Below, piece by piece: positions 44,891 to 53,574 of a stretch of 53,574 nt of DNA. The stretch spans positions 1 through 53,574 of the forward strand of contig CAYRYR010000007.1 of assembly GCA_964428385.1 (NCBI GenBank). Reading direction: 5' to 3'. The stretch is from JAFGOM01 sp964428385 (GTDB lineage Archaea > Halobacteriota > Methanomicrobia > Methanomicrobiales > Methanospirillaceae). Each line of letters begins with the position of its first letter. Within the stretch, counting starts at the first letter, position 1. The notes beneath the pieces were generated by a model that was not told where the DNA came from, made no database searches, and saw only the letters and a program-made list of their open reading frames with translations. The position numbers were made by a program, and so were the translations under genes.

Positions 44891-45501
44891 ATATACTAAA
44901 AAAGGCAGTATTACAAGTTGAAGTAATGATAGAAGGGTGTGGATATGAACATAATGCAGTCACCCTGACAACAAAAAACGATACCAACCTGTGTGTGTAT
45001 GAAAACGGAATTCTCATGCAGGCATCTTTTGGCGGTCGAACCGCTGATTTCGTCACAGATGTTCCAACTCACGCAACTACAAAACCTTCATTTATGTTCA
45101 CCGCCCCGCTCACAAAGCGGCCACAACAATCAGCAGCAGCAGCAATCATCAATGTCCTCACCGGCTTCCTCTGTATCTCAAGAAAACTTCATGCATGCTC
45201 TCCGGAATATCATGAGATCTGTATCAGGGAGTTGCAACAGAAAATTGGTGATAAAACCCTGTACTGTGCCGGGACATTGTCCTGCATCCGACAATCATTT
45301 CAAAACCAGATAACTGACGACATTAAAGCCGCAGACCTAATCCTGGTAAGTGGAGACGGCCTGTTGGGAGAAGAAGGAGAACGGGTCGGTGATGCCTTCA
45401 TACCAGAATCAGATACAGAGATCCTGTTTATTGGCCCATCATCTTCAGGGGTTAGCAGTACGCTTCATTGTGAGCATTTTTGCCCATACGGGAGATCATA
45501 A
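44887..45501 (+). CDS. Conserved-looking protein of unknown function in the glm operon
   Basis: I do not recognise the family. The 204-residue protein has no signal peptide. It has several cysteines, including a CEHFCPYGRS C-terminus and an LISGDGLLGEEGE-like segment. The central FTAPLTKRPQQSAAAAIIN helix may be a structural core. Its start overlaps the preceding stop and it lies 27 bp before glmM, so it is probably co-expressed with sugar-nucleotide genes. A metal or Fe-S role for the cysteines is speculation. Confidence 0.65.
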   Translation: MNILKKAVLQVEVMIEGCGYEHNAVTLTTKNDTNLCVYENGILMQASFGGRTADFVTDVPTHATTKPSFMFTAPLTKRPQQSAAAAIINVLTGFLCISRKLHACSPEYHEICIRELQQKIGDKTLYCAGTLSCIRQSFQNQITDDIKAADLILVSGDGLLGEEGERVGDAFIPESDTEILFIGPSSSGVSSTLHCEHFCPYGRS

Positions 45502-45528
45502 TACGTTACAAGATCATAGTATACCATC

Positions 45529-46782
45529 ATGCTGTTCGGCTCATCAGGAATAAGGAGACTATATGATAAAACCCTCCTTGATACGGCACTCACCCTGGGG
45601 GCCGTTATTGCACAATCTGCAGACAAAATCCTTGTAGGAAGAGATACGCGGACAACCGGACCTGCCATGATACAGAGCCTTATCGCGGGTATCATGGGGG
45701 GTGGTGCCAGAACATATGATACTGGTATTGCACCTACTCCCTCAGTTGCCTATTGTACCAGAGCTCATGACTATGGATGTATGGTCACTGCATCCCACAA
45801 TCCTGAAGAATATAACGGAATAAAACTTTTTAATCCAAATGGATCTGCTTTTTCCCCTGACCAGCAGTTACTCATTGAAGAGACTATACATTCGCCATCA
45901 TGGAGTGCATATAACCACCAGGGAACTTCTTTTTCATACGATGCCATTACACCCCATAAAGAGGCAATACTCAGTAATTTATCCATACCAGAGGGTTTAA
46001 AGGTCATTATCGACTGTGGAAATGGTGCAGGATGTGCAATAACACCAACCATGCTCTCTGATGCAGGTGCACATGTCATAGCTCTCAACGCTGAACCGTC
46101 AGGAATGTTTAACCGACCCTCTGAACCACTGGAGAAACATCTCCCCTATATTCCATCACTTATCAAAAAAACAGGTTCTCGTTGTGCCCTTATCCATGAT
46201 GGTGATGCAGATAGGTTCATGGCATTTGACGAGAAGGGCAGATATATCAGTGGTGATCACCTCCTGATACTCTTTGGCAGATATCTTGATGCAAAAAAAA
46301 TCGTGACCACCTATGATGCCTCTATGGCCATTGAAGAGGTTGCCGAGGTGAAACGGACACCGGTCGGAGATGCATATGTCTCAGAACAACTGGTCAGATG
46401 GGGGGATTTTGGTGGAGAACCCTCAGGTGCCTGGATATTTCCTACATTGTCATACTGTCCGGATGGTCCGTATGCGGCCGCACTCTTCTGTGAAATGGCA
46501 GGAGAATGGAATATTGCAGAAGAGATTGATGCTTTTATACCGTACTTCATCATCAGAGAATCGATTGCACTTTCAGATAGTTCAGAGATACTGTATGCAT
46601 TAGGCGCTACGAATCCGACTGATGGCCTTCGCATTGAAGAAGAAGATGGTTGGTGTCTCATCCGGGCAAGCGGAACTGAACCAAAAATCAGGATTACTGC
46701 AGAAGGAACTACATCTGACAGTGCAAAGATCATGATGCAAAAAGGCCGGGATCTTATCCTGCAGGCCAGAAGAAAACGGTGA
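45529..46782 (+). CDS. glmM: Phosphoglucosamine mutase-like phosphohexomutase
   Basis: This enzyme interconverts hexosamine-6-phosphate and -1-phosphate. The catalytic phosphoserine lies in MVTASHNPEEYNG (Ser89), the Mg loop is DGDADR, and the phosphate-binding C-terminus is LIRASGTEPKIRI. At 417 residues it is slightly shorter than bacterial GlmM, as often in archaea. The gene position between the unknown protein and two GlmU-like genes, with glmS downstream, strongly supports a UDP-GlcNAc route. Phosphoglucomutase or phosphomannomutase activity is possible. Confidence 0.88.
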   Translation: MLFGSSGIRRLYDKTLLDTALTLGAVIAQSADKILVGRDTRTTGPAMIQSLIAGIMGGGARTYDTGIAPTPSVAYCTRAHDYGCMVTASHNPEEYNGIKLFNPNGSAFSPDQQLLIEETIHSPSWSAYNHQGTSFSYDAITPHKEAILSNLSIPEGLKVIIDCGNGAGCAITPTMLSDAGAHVIALNAEPSGMFNRPSEPLEKHLPYIPSLIKKTGSRCALIHDGDADRFMAFDEKGRYISGDHLLILFGRYLDAKKIVTTYDASMAIEEVAEVKRTPVGDAYVSEQLVRWGDFGGEPSGAWIFPTLSYCPDGPYAAALFCEMAGEWNIAEEIDAFIPYFIIRESIALSDSSEILYALGATNPTDGLRIEEEDGWCLIRASGTEPKIRITAEGTTSDSAKIMMQKGRDLILQARRKR

Positions 46783-46789
46783 ATCCACA

Positions 46790-47998
46790 ATGGTATCATG
46801 TCTGATTCTTGCGGCAGGTGAAGGTAAAAGGATGCGTCCTCTAACCGGAACCAGGCCAAAGGTGATGCTTCCGGTTGCAACACTCCCGATGATGGAACAT
46901 CTTATCAGGGTTGTAAGAGATGCAGGTATAGTATCAATAATCCTTGTTGTCGGATATCACGAAGAGGCAGTCAGAAATCACTTTAAGGATGGATCTGACC
47001 TTGGGGTCAGAATAACATACGTACGGCAGAAAGAACAGCTGGGCACCGGAGATGCTGTACGTGCTGCAGAATCCAACATGAAAGGACGGTTTCTGCTTCT
47101 CAATGGGGATATGCTTCTGAAGAAAGAAGATGTTAGTGCCTTACTGTCCTGTGAAGCTCCATGCATGGCAGTGTATTCATCAGATCACCCTGAGGATTAC
47201 GGGGTTGTAACACTTCATGATGGAATAATCAGTTCACTTGATGAAAAATCCAAAAAAACTGATAGCAATCTCATAAATGCCGGGATGTATCTTCTTGATA
47301 CTGATATTTTTACCCTGTTACAGGAGATTGTCCCCTCATCCCGGGGTGAGATTGAACTCACCGACGCACTCAACCGATACATCAGTGAAGGAATACTTCG
47401 TTCGCACCTGCTCTCATACTGGTGTGACATGGGAAATCCCTGGGATCTTCTCTTGGCAAATGAAACTCTGCTCTCTCTAATCACACCAAAACAGGAGGGT
47501 GCCATTATCGAGCCCGGGGTCGTCATTTCAGGATCTGTTTCTGTAGGAGACGGAACAGTACTAAAATCAGGAACGTATATAGAAGGTCCGTGTATCATCG
47601 GAAAAAATAGCAAAATCGGCCCCCATGCATATATCAGAGGATCTACTTCCATTGGTGATGCATGTCATATTGGTCATGCTACTGAGATTAAAAACTCAAT
47701 CATTATGAATAACACTAATATTCCGCACTTTAACTATGTCGGAGACAGCATTATTGGAAGTAAATGTAATCTTGGAGCAGGGACAAAGATTGCAAATCTC
47801 CGCCACGATAAAAAGACCATACATGTGGCCGGAACTGACACACGACTCCGTAAATTCGGAGCAATCATAGGAGATAATGTACTTTTCGGAATAAACTGTT
47901 CTGTTAATGTCGGAACAGTTATAGGAAATGATTGCGCATTTGCCCCTCATAGCTACATCGATGGAATAATACATAACAACACCATTATCAGGAGATAA
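46790..47998 (+). CDS. GlmU-like bifunctional sugar-1-phosphate nucleotidylyltransferase/acetyltransferase
   Basis: The N-terminal nucleotidyltransferase domain opens with LILAAGEGKRMRPLT and contains VMLPVATLPMMEHL. The C-terminal half is a left-handed beta-helix of hexapeptide repeats (IIEPGVVISGSVSVGDG, NLGAGTKIANLRHDKK). In archaea such proteins make UDP-GlcNAc or dTDP/UDP-sugars by acetylation plus uridylylation. It lies 7 bp after glmM and is followed immediately by a second enzyme of the same family. Confidence 0.87.
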   Translation: MVSCLILAAGEGKRMRPLTGTRPKVMLPVATLPMMEHLIRVVRDAGIVSIILVVGYHEEAVRNHFKDGSDLGVRITYVRQKEQLGTGDAVRAAESNMKGRFLLLNGDMLLKKEDVSALLSCEAPCMAVYSSDHPEDYGVVTLHDGIISSLDEKSKKTDSNLINAGMYLLDTDIFTLLQEIVPSSRGEIELTDALNRYISEGILRSHLLSYWCDMGNPWDLLLANETLLSLITPKQEGAIIEPGVVISGSVSVGDGTVLKSGTYIEGPCIIGKNSKIGPHAYIRGSTSIGDACHIGHATEIKNSIIMNNTNIPHFNYVGDSIIGSKCNLGAGTKIANLRHDKKTIHVAGTDTRLRKFGAIIGDNVLFGINCSVNVGTVIGNDCAFAPHSYIDGIIHNNTIIRR

Positions 47999-47999
47999 C

Positions 48000-49160
48000 A
48001 TGCAGGCTGTCATTCTTGCCGGAGGAGAAGGAAAACGACTACGTCCACTCACTCACAGCCGGCCAAAGGTTCTCATTCCCCTTGCAAACCGTCCTATTAT
48101 CGGACATGTCATCCAGTCACTTATCAGGGCTGGTATCCGTGATATCATTGTGGTGGTCGGGTACCGGCGTGAACAGGTTATCAGGTATCTGAATGAACTA
48201 AATACCGGCATCCGAATTGTTGTCCAGGAAAAGCCCCTTGGAACTGCTCATGCACTTGCCTGTGCAAAGGATCTCATTACCGGAGATTTTCTCGTTTTAC
48301 CTGGTGATAATTACATAGATGAGGATTCGGTGCGTTCCATTATGAATGCGAAACCTGATGCAATGCTTATTAAGGAGCATACAGATCCCTCTAACTTTGG
48401 AGTTGTAACCATCCATCAGGGACGAATAACCCACATCGTAGAAAAACCGGCAAGTGCAGATCGTCTCACCGTCAGCTGTGGTATCTATCACTTCAGAGAA
48501 GAGATGATACACAATATCAGATACAAGACGTTAACAGAAGAAGTGATGGCACGGATAGAGAATAAAACCCACATCCACGCAATTGAGGCAACAAACTGGC
48601 AGGATGCCATCTATCCATGGGGACTTATTACCCTGAATACAACGTTATTAACAGGCATTCAGCCAAAAAAAGAGGGAATTATCAGTTCTCATGCTATTAT
48701 TGAAGGGCCGGTTTTTATTGGAACCGGATCCCGGATAGGGCCCTTTGCCCATATCATTGGACCCGTTGTATTAGGCGATTATACAGATATCGGTTCGCAT
48801 TGCTCTATCGGGCCTGAATGCAGTGTAGGGACACGAACCGTAATCGAACCTTATACCTCCCTTACAACCTCACTTATCATGAATGACTGTCATATCGGGT
48901 CACATTCGCAACTATCCTGTGCTGTTATTGGAGAAGGATGTACACTCCTTGATAATACGATAGTATCTCCCCGATCCGGGACACTTATCATAGATGAACA
49001 CCCTAGGATAACTTCATTCGGAGTAATTATGGGCGATGGTGTCTTTTCCGGACCTTATGTGATGTTTGAGAATAGTATCATCGGAAATGGTTCCACTATT
49101 GAGGGCGGGAGAATTATTCTCTCATCCCGCATCATCCCTGATCGTGGCCTGGTGATCTGA
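48000..49160 (+). CDS. Second GlmU-like sugar-1-phosphate nucleotidylyltransferase
   Basis: A paralogue of the preceding protein, with VILAGGEGKRLRPLTHSRPK at the N-terminus and a shorter hexapeptide beta-helix at the C-terminus (VFIGTGSRIGPFAHI, GDYTDIGSHCSIG). It shares a GLGT-free AHALACAKDL substrate loop and has the LPGDNYID metal site. The acetyltransferase active site differs from the first copy, so it may use a different sugar (glucose-1-phosphate or an aminohexose). It starts 1 bp after its neighbour's stop. Confidence 0.85.
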   Translation: MQAVILAGGEGKRLRPLTHSRPKVLIPLANRPIIGHVIQSLIRAGIRDIIVVVGYRREQVIRYLNELNTGIRIVVQEKPLGTAHALACAKDLITGDFLVLPGDNYIDEDSVRSIMNAKPDAMLIKEHTDPSNFGVVTIHQGRITHIVEKPASADRLTVSCGIYHFREEMIHNIRYKTLTEEVMARIENKTHIHAIEATNWQDAIYPWGLITLNTTLLTGIQPKKEGIISSHAIIEGPVFIGTGSRIGPFAHIIGPVVLGDYTDIGSHCSIGPECSVGTRTVIEPYTSLTTSLIMNDCHIGSHSQLSCAVIGEGCTLLDNTIVSPRSGTLIIDEHPRITSFGVIMGDGVFSGPYVMFENSIIGNGSTIEGGRIILSSRIIPDRGLVI

Positions 49161-49162
49161 AC

Positions 49163-50902
49163 GTGTGTGGAATTGTTGGGTACACAGGATTTCGAAAGGC
49201 AGCACCAATCCTGGCAGACGGACTAAAAAAACTGGAATACCGGGGATATGATTCCTTTGGTATTGCAGCCGGGGGCAATGGGTTTCAGATCCATAAGGCG
49301 TGTGGCAGAATATCAGGATATGAACCATCATCTGAACTCTGTATAGGAACCTATGGTATCGGACACACCAGGTGGGCAACCCATGGACAGCCATCAGATG
49401 CCAATGCACATCCTCATACTGACTGCACAAACACTATTGCAATTGTCCATAATGGTATCATAGAAAATTTTTCTTCCCTTAAACATGAACTCATCAGCAG
49501 GGGCCATATTTTTAAATCAGATACCGATAGTGAGGTGATAGCCCATCTCCTTGAAGAGGTATACAAAGGAGATCTGATATCTGCAATGAAGCAGGTAATT
49601 CCGCTTCTTTCTGGATCCTTTGCCATTCTGGCAATCCATACCAGAAATGAACAGGTGGTGGCGGCACGGTACCGGAGTCCACTAGCTCTCGGCATCGGAG
49701 ACGGGGAATTATTTGCAGGATCAGATATTACTCCTATGATAGGGTTTACAAATCGCTTTATCTTCCTTGATGACGGAGATATTGCAGTTATCACCCCTGA
49801 TTCTTATGAGATCTATTCAGATGGTACTGAGGTGGTTCGAACCATAGAGCTGGTTGACCTCTCCCCAGAACAGGTCAAAAAAGGCGGATTTCCACACTTC
49901 ATGGTAAAAGAGATCTATGAAGAACCAGAAGTTATTGCAGCGGCTATACGATCTCTCTCTTCTGAAACCCTCCCAGAATCAATTTTTAAGGCTCGCTCTT
50001 TTACCGTTGTTGCATGTGGCAGTTCATATCATGCAGGTCTGATATTTAAATATCTCCTTGAGGATGCGTGTGCAGTGCCGGTTCGTGTGGAACTCGGATC
50101 AGAATTTAAATACGCTAAAACCCCACTTTCAGATGTTATTATCGGCATCTCCCAGTCAGGAGAAACCGCAGATACTCTTGCTGCAATACAGAAAGGGCAG
50201 TGTCATAATCATACAACAGTAGCGATTACCAATGTTTTGAACAGCTCAATTACCCGTATTGCAGAGCATACCTGCCTGATGCATGCAGGACCAGAGATAA
50301 GCGTTGCCGCAACAAAATCATTTATCGCACAGACGGGTATCCTCATGCAGATGATAAATATCATCAGCAAAGGACAGTTTGATGAGATACTGAGCAGGAC
50401 CAGTCATCTGATGGATATCGTCTCTCTCATTCCCTTACATGATGCCGTGAATCTGTGCAAGGGTTCTGAGCATATGTTCTATGTTGGCAGAGGGGTGATG
50501 TATCCGGTCATGATGGAGGGAGCACTCAAGATGAAAGAGATCTCATACATCCATGCCGAGGCCTATGCTGCAGGAGAACTCAAACACGGGCCATTCGCGC
50601 TCCTCGGACCAGATACCCCTATAGTAGCTGTCTGCCTGCCAGGGCCGACATATGGGGTTATGATCTCTAATATCAAAGAGATGAAAGCACGTAATACTCC
50701 GGTTATCGCTTTTGGTGAGGAAGATGATACCGAACTCTCTGATATTGTTGATGTCATGATACCACTCCCCCATGCCCATATCTGGCAGCATGTGCTAAAT
50801 GTGACCGTCCTCTTGCAGTTTCTGGCATATTATACTGCAGATGCCCTCGGGCGTGATATTGATAAACCAAGAAACCTTGCAAAGAGTGTCACCGTTGAAT
50901 AA
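49163..50902 (+). CDS. glmS: Glutamine-fructose-6-phosphate aminotransferase
   Basis: GlmS makes glucosamine-6-phosphate from fructose-6-phosphate and glutamine, the first committed step of amino sugar synthesis. The N-terminal nucleophile is Cys2 in MCGIVGYTG, after a GTG start. RGYDSFGIA, HTRWATHGQPSDANAHP and HNGIIENF are glutaminase signatures. Two SIS domains follow (CGSSYHAGLIFKYLL, GRGVMYPVMMEGALKMKE), ending NLAKSVTVE, the usual C-terminus. 579 residues. It closes the amino-sugar gene block. Confidence 0.94.
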   Translation: MCGIVGYTGFRKAAPILADGLKKLEYRGYDSFGIAAGGNGFQIHKACGRISGYEPSSELCIGTYGIGHTRWATHGQPSDANAHPHTDCTNTIAIVHNGIIENFSSLKHELISRGHIFKSDTDSEVIAHLLEEVYKGDLISAMKQVIPLLSGSFAILAIHTRNEQVVAARYRSPLALGIGDGELFAGSDITPMIGFTNRFIFLDDGDIAVITPDSYEIYSDGTEVVRTIELVDLSPEQVKKGGFPHFMVKEIYEEPEVIAAAIRSLSSETLPESIFKARSFTVVACGSSYHAGLIFKYLLEDACAVPVRVELGSEFKYAKTPLSDVIIGISQSGETADTLAAIQKGQCHNHTTVAITNVLNSSITRIAEHTCLMHAGPEISVAATKSFIAQTGILMQMINIISKGQFDEILSRTSHLMDIVSLIPLHDAVNLCKGSEHMFYVGRGVMYPVMMEGALKMKEISYIHAEAYAAGELKHGPFALLGPDTPIVAVCLPGPTYGVMISNIKEMKARNTPVIAFGEEDDTELSDIVDVMIPLPHAHIWQHVLNVTVLLQFLAYYTADALGRDIDKPRNLAKSVTVE

Positions 50903-50914
50903 CAGGAGAATCAT

Positions 50915-52060
50915 GTGATACGCAACTCAGCAGTTCCAAAGATCGTTATTGTCGGTCCGTCTACCCGTTTCCTTTCAGGTATTAGTTATTATACCATTCG
51001 TCTCGCAAATACATTATCTGCTCATACATCAGTTACTGCCCTTCTTTTCCGGCATATGATTCCCAAAAAACTGTTTCCCGGATCTGAACGAGTTGGTAAA
51101 GATCTTGCAACACTCTCATATCTTCCCACAGTTCATATTAGGGAGATCCTTGACTGGTACAATCCAGTAACCTGGATTCGTGGGTTACAGCAACTCAAAA
51201 AAGCAGATGTTATTATCCTTGAATGGTGGACATCAAGTGTTGCCCATATGTATTTTGCCCTTGTCATACTTCTTCAAGGGAAAAAAAAATATTTTATTGA
51301 ATTTCATGAGATTGTGGATCCACTCGAATATGCAATTGCTCCCCTGCGCATCTATGCCATGATAACAGGGCGAATCATCAGAAAACAGGCAAAAGGGTAT
51401 ATTGTCCATTCGGATCATGACCGGAATGGTATTGCACAACACTATGCTATTTCAAAAGATCGTATCACCATCATTCCCCATGGTTTGTATGACCAGTACC
51501 CCACATATGAAAAAACCGTCATGCGGGAGAAGCTCGGTATTTGTGAACCATATATTCTCCTCTTTTTTGGACTCATACGGCAATATAAAGGAGTCTCATA
51601 TCTTATTGAAGCATTTGAGAATCTGCCTGAATCAGTCAGAAATACAATGCACCTTCTTATTGTCGGAGAAGTCTGGGACGAACCTAATCTCTATATTCAT
51701 CTGGAAGAATCTGTGACAGCAGAACATATCACACTGATCAACAGGTATGTGAGTGACGATGAAATCCCAATCTTTTTCTCAGCAGCTGATGCTCTCGTAC
51801 TTCCCTATACACGAGCTTCACAGAGTGGAATCGCCCATATTGGTATTTCGTATGGCCTTCCTATTATCGCATCAGAAGTAGGAGGTTTACAAGAGAGTCT
51901 CGCCATATATGACGGGACAACCTTTGTAAAACCAGAGGATTCTGATTCTCTGACAAGAGCAATCATATCAGCACGGTATAAAAAACCAAAACAATATAAG
52001 GCCCCTAAATCAATGCAATGGGAGACCATTAGGGAAAAATGGATGGAAATACTCTTGTAA
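50915..52060 (+). CDS. Family 4-type (GT-B) glycosyltransferase
   Basis: The C-terminal half has the GT-B nucleotide-sugar pattern (LLFFGLIRQYKGVSYLIEAF, SAADALVLPYTRASQSGIAH, PIIASEVGGLQESL). The start is GTG at 50915 after an AGGAGAA Shine-Dalgarno; the first residues are IRNSAVPKIVIVGPSTR. Acceptor and donor are unknown. It is 12 bp after glmS, so it is likely part of a surface glycan assembly unit that uses the UDP-sugars made upstream. Confidence 0.85.
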   Translation: MIRNSAVPKIVIVGPSTRFLSGISYYTIRLANTLSAHTSVTALLFRHMIPKKLFPGSERVGKDLATLSYLPTVHIREILDWYNPVTWIRGLQQLKKADVIILEWWTSSVAHMYFALVILLQGKKKYFIEFHEIVDPLEYAIAPLRIYAMITGRIIRKQAKGYIVHSDHDRNGIAQHYAISKDRITIIPHGLYDQYPTYEKTVMREKLGICEPYILLFFGLIRQYKGVSYLIEAFENLPESVRNTMHLLIVGEVWDEPNLYIHLEESVTAEHITLINRYVSDDEIPIFFSAADALVLPYTRASQSGIAHIGISYGLPIIASEVGGLQESLAIYDGTTFVKPEDSDSLTRAIISARYKKPKQYKAPKSMQWETIREKWMEILL

Positions 52061-52265
52061 TCCACGTAATCCTGTATGAAACAGATATCCGTTGAACACA
52101 ACAATAAACAGATATGAAATTGAACTGAAAAGATGGATCTCCTTTTTAGAGATGATATCTAACAATCATATCTCATAACCAGATAATCGGTGACCTGGTT
52201 TTATTTATTGCATGTCCTGAAATTCCCTGTTCATACGTAACTTTAATCCTCATGGAGAATTTTAT
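52061..52265. promoter_or_regulatory. Spacer with likely promoter before the second glycosyltransferase
   Basis: AT-rich, with TTTTATTTATTG (about 52199-52210) as a TATA candidate roughly 55 bp before the TTG start. No other structure was recognised. Confidence 0.3.
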
Positions 52266-53435
52266 TTGACGAAAGAGAAAAAAACTGAAGAGACCTCAAT
52301 AAACATCGACACAATCAAGATTGCCATCCTCTCCTGTGAGGACTTTACTGTACTTGGTGGAGCACAACGATTACTCATAGATGTAGCACGGGCTCTTCAC
52401 GCAATAATTATTTGTCCGACATATGATCCTGCTGTTGTCAAAATCTATGATCCTGATGAAACCGTCCAGTTCTCTTCACTTGATCTCAACCTTCCAGCAG
52501 AACCATATCGACAATTATGGGGGAAAAATCTGTTTCGCCGTCTTTCTTTAGATTTTGACTTCATTGTGTGTAATGATGACATGGCATCACGATATCTCAT
52601 TCATGACTGTCCACATCTGTATTACTTCAATACGCCACGTCGTGCACTGTATGATATGTACTATATTTTTCTCGATAGTCAACCCTATATGAAAAGTATT
52701 GTATATCAAATTGTACTGCCACTGGTCAGGATGTTTGACCAGAGGTTTGTAAAACACCATGTTCACAATATTGCATGTATTTCACATAATACCCGAAACC
52801 GAATCCAAAAATATTATCAAAAAGATGCCAGGGTTATTTATCCGTCACTTCATCTTTCAGCATACTATACTGCAGATCCAAAGGGATACTGGCTATCTGT
52901 CGGAAGAATTGATAAATGGAAACGGATTGAACTGCAAATCGAGGCTTTTAGACAGATGCCTGATAAAAAACTTATTGTTGCGGGACCTGTGTATCCTGAT
53001 TACGTACTAGATATAAAAAAAGCCCCGTCAAATGTAAACTTTATTGGTGCAGTTAGTGAAAAGAAACTCTGTGATCTGTACGCACATTGTAATGGATTCA
53101 TTACAACCGCTATTGATGAAGACTTTGGGATAACTCCGATAGAGGCTATGGCCTCTGGAAAACCAGTTGTTGCGACAAAAGAAGGAGGATATCTTGAAAC
53201 GATAGCAGACGGGCTAACCGGCATCCTGATCGGCCCATCCATCATTGAGATCTGCTCAGCAGTACACTACATTGATGCCCACCCTGAAATCTGGTATAAT
53301 GCCTGCATACAACAGGTACAGAAATTTACGTACGAACGGTTTTGTAACGAACTTCGATCAGCGGTTACAGATGCGATAACAGATTACGCGAAAAGACATC
53401 ATACAAAAATACAAAACGAAACACGTGATATATAA
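52266..53435 (+). CDS. Glycosyltransferase, GT-B (family 4-like)
   Basis: Carries VGRIDKWKRIELQIEAFRQM, then DEDFGITPIEAMASGKPVVA and KEGGYLETIADGLTG, the EX7E-type motif of GT4 enzymes. The N-terminal half contains VLGGAQRLLIDVARAL, a typical acceptor-side helix. The start is TTG at 52266; a later in-frame start cannot be excluded. It is 389 residues. It is followed by a membrane protein that looks like AglB, so the pair probably belongs to the N-glycosylation or S-layer glycan pathway. Confidence 0.85.
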   Translation: MTKEKKTEETSINIDTIKIAILSCEDFTVLGGAQRLLIDVARALHAIIICPTYDPAVVKIYDPDETVQFSSLDLNLPAEPYRQLWGKNLFRRLSLDFDFIVCNDDMASRYLIHDCPHLYYFNTPRRALYDMYYIFLDSQPYMKSIVYQIVLPLVRMFDQRFVKHHVHNIACISHNTRNRIQKYYQKDARVIYPSLHLSAYYTADPKGYWLSVGRIDKWKRIELQIEAFRQMPDKKLIVAGPVYPDYVLDIKKAPSNVNFIGAVSEKKLCDLYAHCNGFITTAIDEDFGITPIEAMASGKPVVATKEGGYLETIADGLTGILIGPSIIEICSAVHYIDAHPEIWYNACIQQVQKFTYERFCNELRSAVTDAITDYAKRHHTKIQNETRDI

Positions 53436-53468
53436 AAGACACACATATCAACCAATACGGGTACAATA

Positions 53469-53574
53469 ATGTCAGAAAAAAAGATTCGAGATACTATTTG
53501 GAAAATAAGCGGAATATCGATTATTATTTTCAGCGCAGTCCTGGCACTTGGTCTGCGACTCATCCCGGTATTTA
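53469..53574 (+). CDS. Probable oligosaccharyltransferase AglB/STT3-like protein, N-terminal fragment
   Basis: Only 35 codons are in the window: a charged start (MSEKKIRDTIW), then a hydrophobic helix (GISIIIFSAVLALGLRLIPV). The LGLRLIP ending of the first transmembrane segment is typical of STT3/AglB and related GT-C enzymes. The preceding glycosyltransferase context supports this, but too little is present for certainty. Confidence 0.5.
   Translation, partial: MSEKKIRDTIWKISGISIIIFSAVLALGLRLIPVF

Overview
The window reads as a methanogenic archaeon of the Methanomicrobiales type, most likely a Methanospirillum relative. The main evidence is an archaeal release factor aRF1 with NIKS and GGQ motifs, SepRS (the methanogen route to Cys-tRNA), wyosine synthase Taw1, cobalamin genes cbiT and cbiL, a large secreted PKD/PEGA protein, and archaeal glycosylation genes. 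The 100-N run at 9295-9394 shows that this is a draft assembly. Genus is inferred from gene content only.

Layout. 0-1 kb: cobalamin methyltransferases (minus strand). 1.5-8.6 kb: a Nudix hydrolase and a lipoprotein hydrolase, then a tightly overlapping translation operon aRF1-argS-taw1-sepS. 8.8-12.4 kb: a secreted PKD-repeat/PEGA protein interrupted by the assembly gap. 12.4-23.6 kb: a metal and sulfur district with a molybdate/tungstate-type ABC transporter, iscS-iscU-moeB/thiF, a fusion of an APS/PAPS-reductase-like domain with a SufS-like cysteine desulfurase, fdhD and larE. 23.7-26.7 kb: an anion permease, a Cys-rich secreted protein and its decayed tandem copy. 27-41 kb: an accessory region between tRNA-Val and tRNA-Gly. 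It holds five intact minimal nucleotidyltransferase genes and three HEPN genes (two frameshifted), fragments of type I restriction genes (hsdR, hsdS, hsdM), a receptor-like protein fused to a legumain-family (C13) protease with a second ligand-binding protein beside it, a methyltransferase, and a 5'-truncated katG abutting a 5'-truncated hsdR. 41.3-53.6 kb: a core biosynthetic run with a HAD phosphatase, SufB-like protein, Pcm, cyclase-family hydrolase, glmM, two GlmU-like enzymes, glmS, two glycosyltransferases and the start of a probable AglB.

How they fit together. The sulfur genes (IscS/IscU, the fusion, FdhD, LarE, MoeB/ThiF) plus the Mo/W transporter look like a supply line for sulfurated metal cofactors and thiolated products. 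The glm genes make UDP-GlcNAc-type sugars that the following glycosyltransferases and AglB-like enzyme could use for protein or S-layer glycosylation. The 27-41 kb region is a graveyard of restriction-modification genes in which several MNT/HEPN modules still look intact.

The observations I rate highest are the receptor-legumain fusion at 33.2 kb, the reductase-desulfurase fusion at 18.7 kb, and an interspersed element of about 120 bp (three copies plus a fragment) whose predicted stem shows a compensatory base change between copies.
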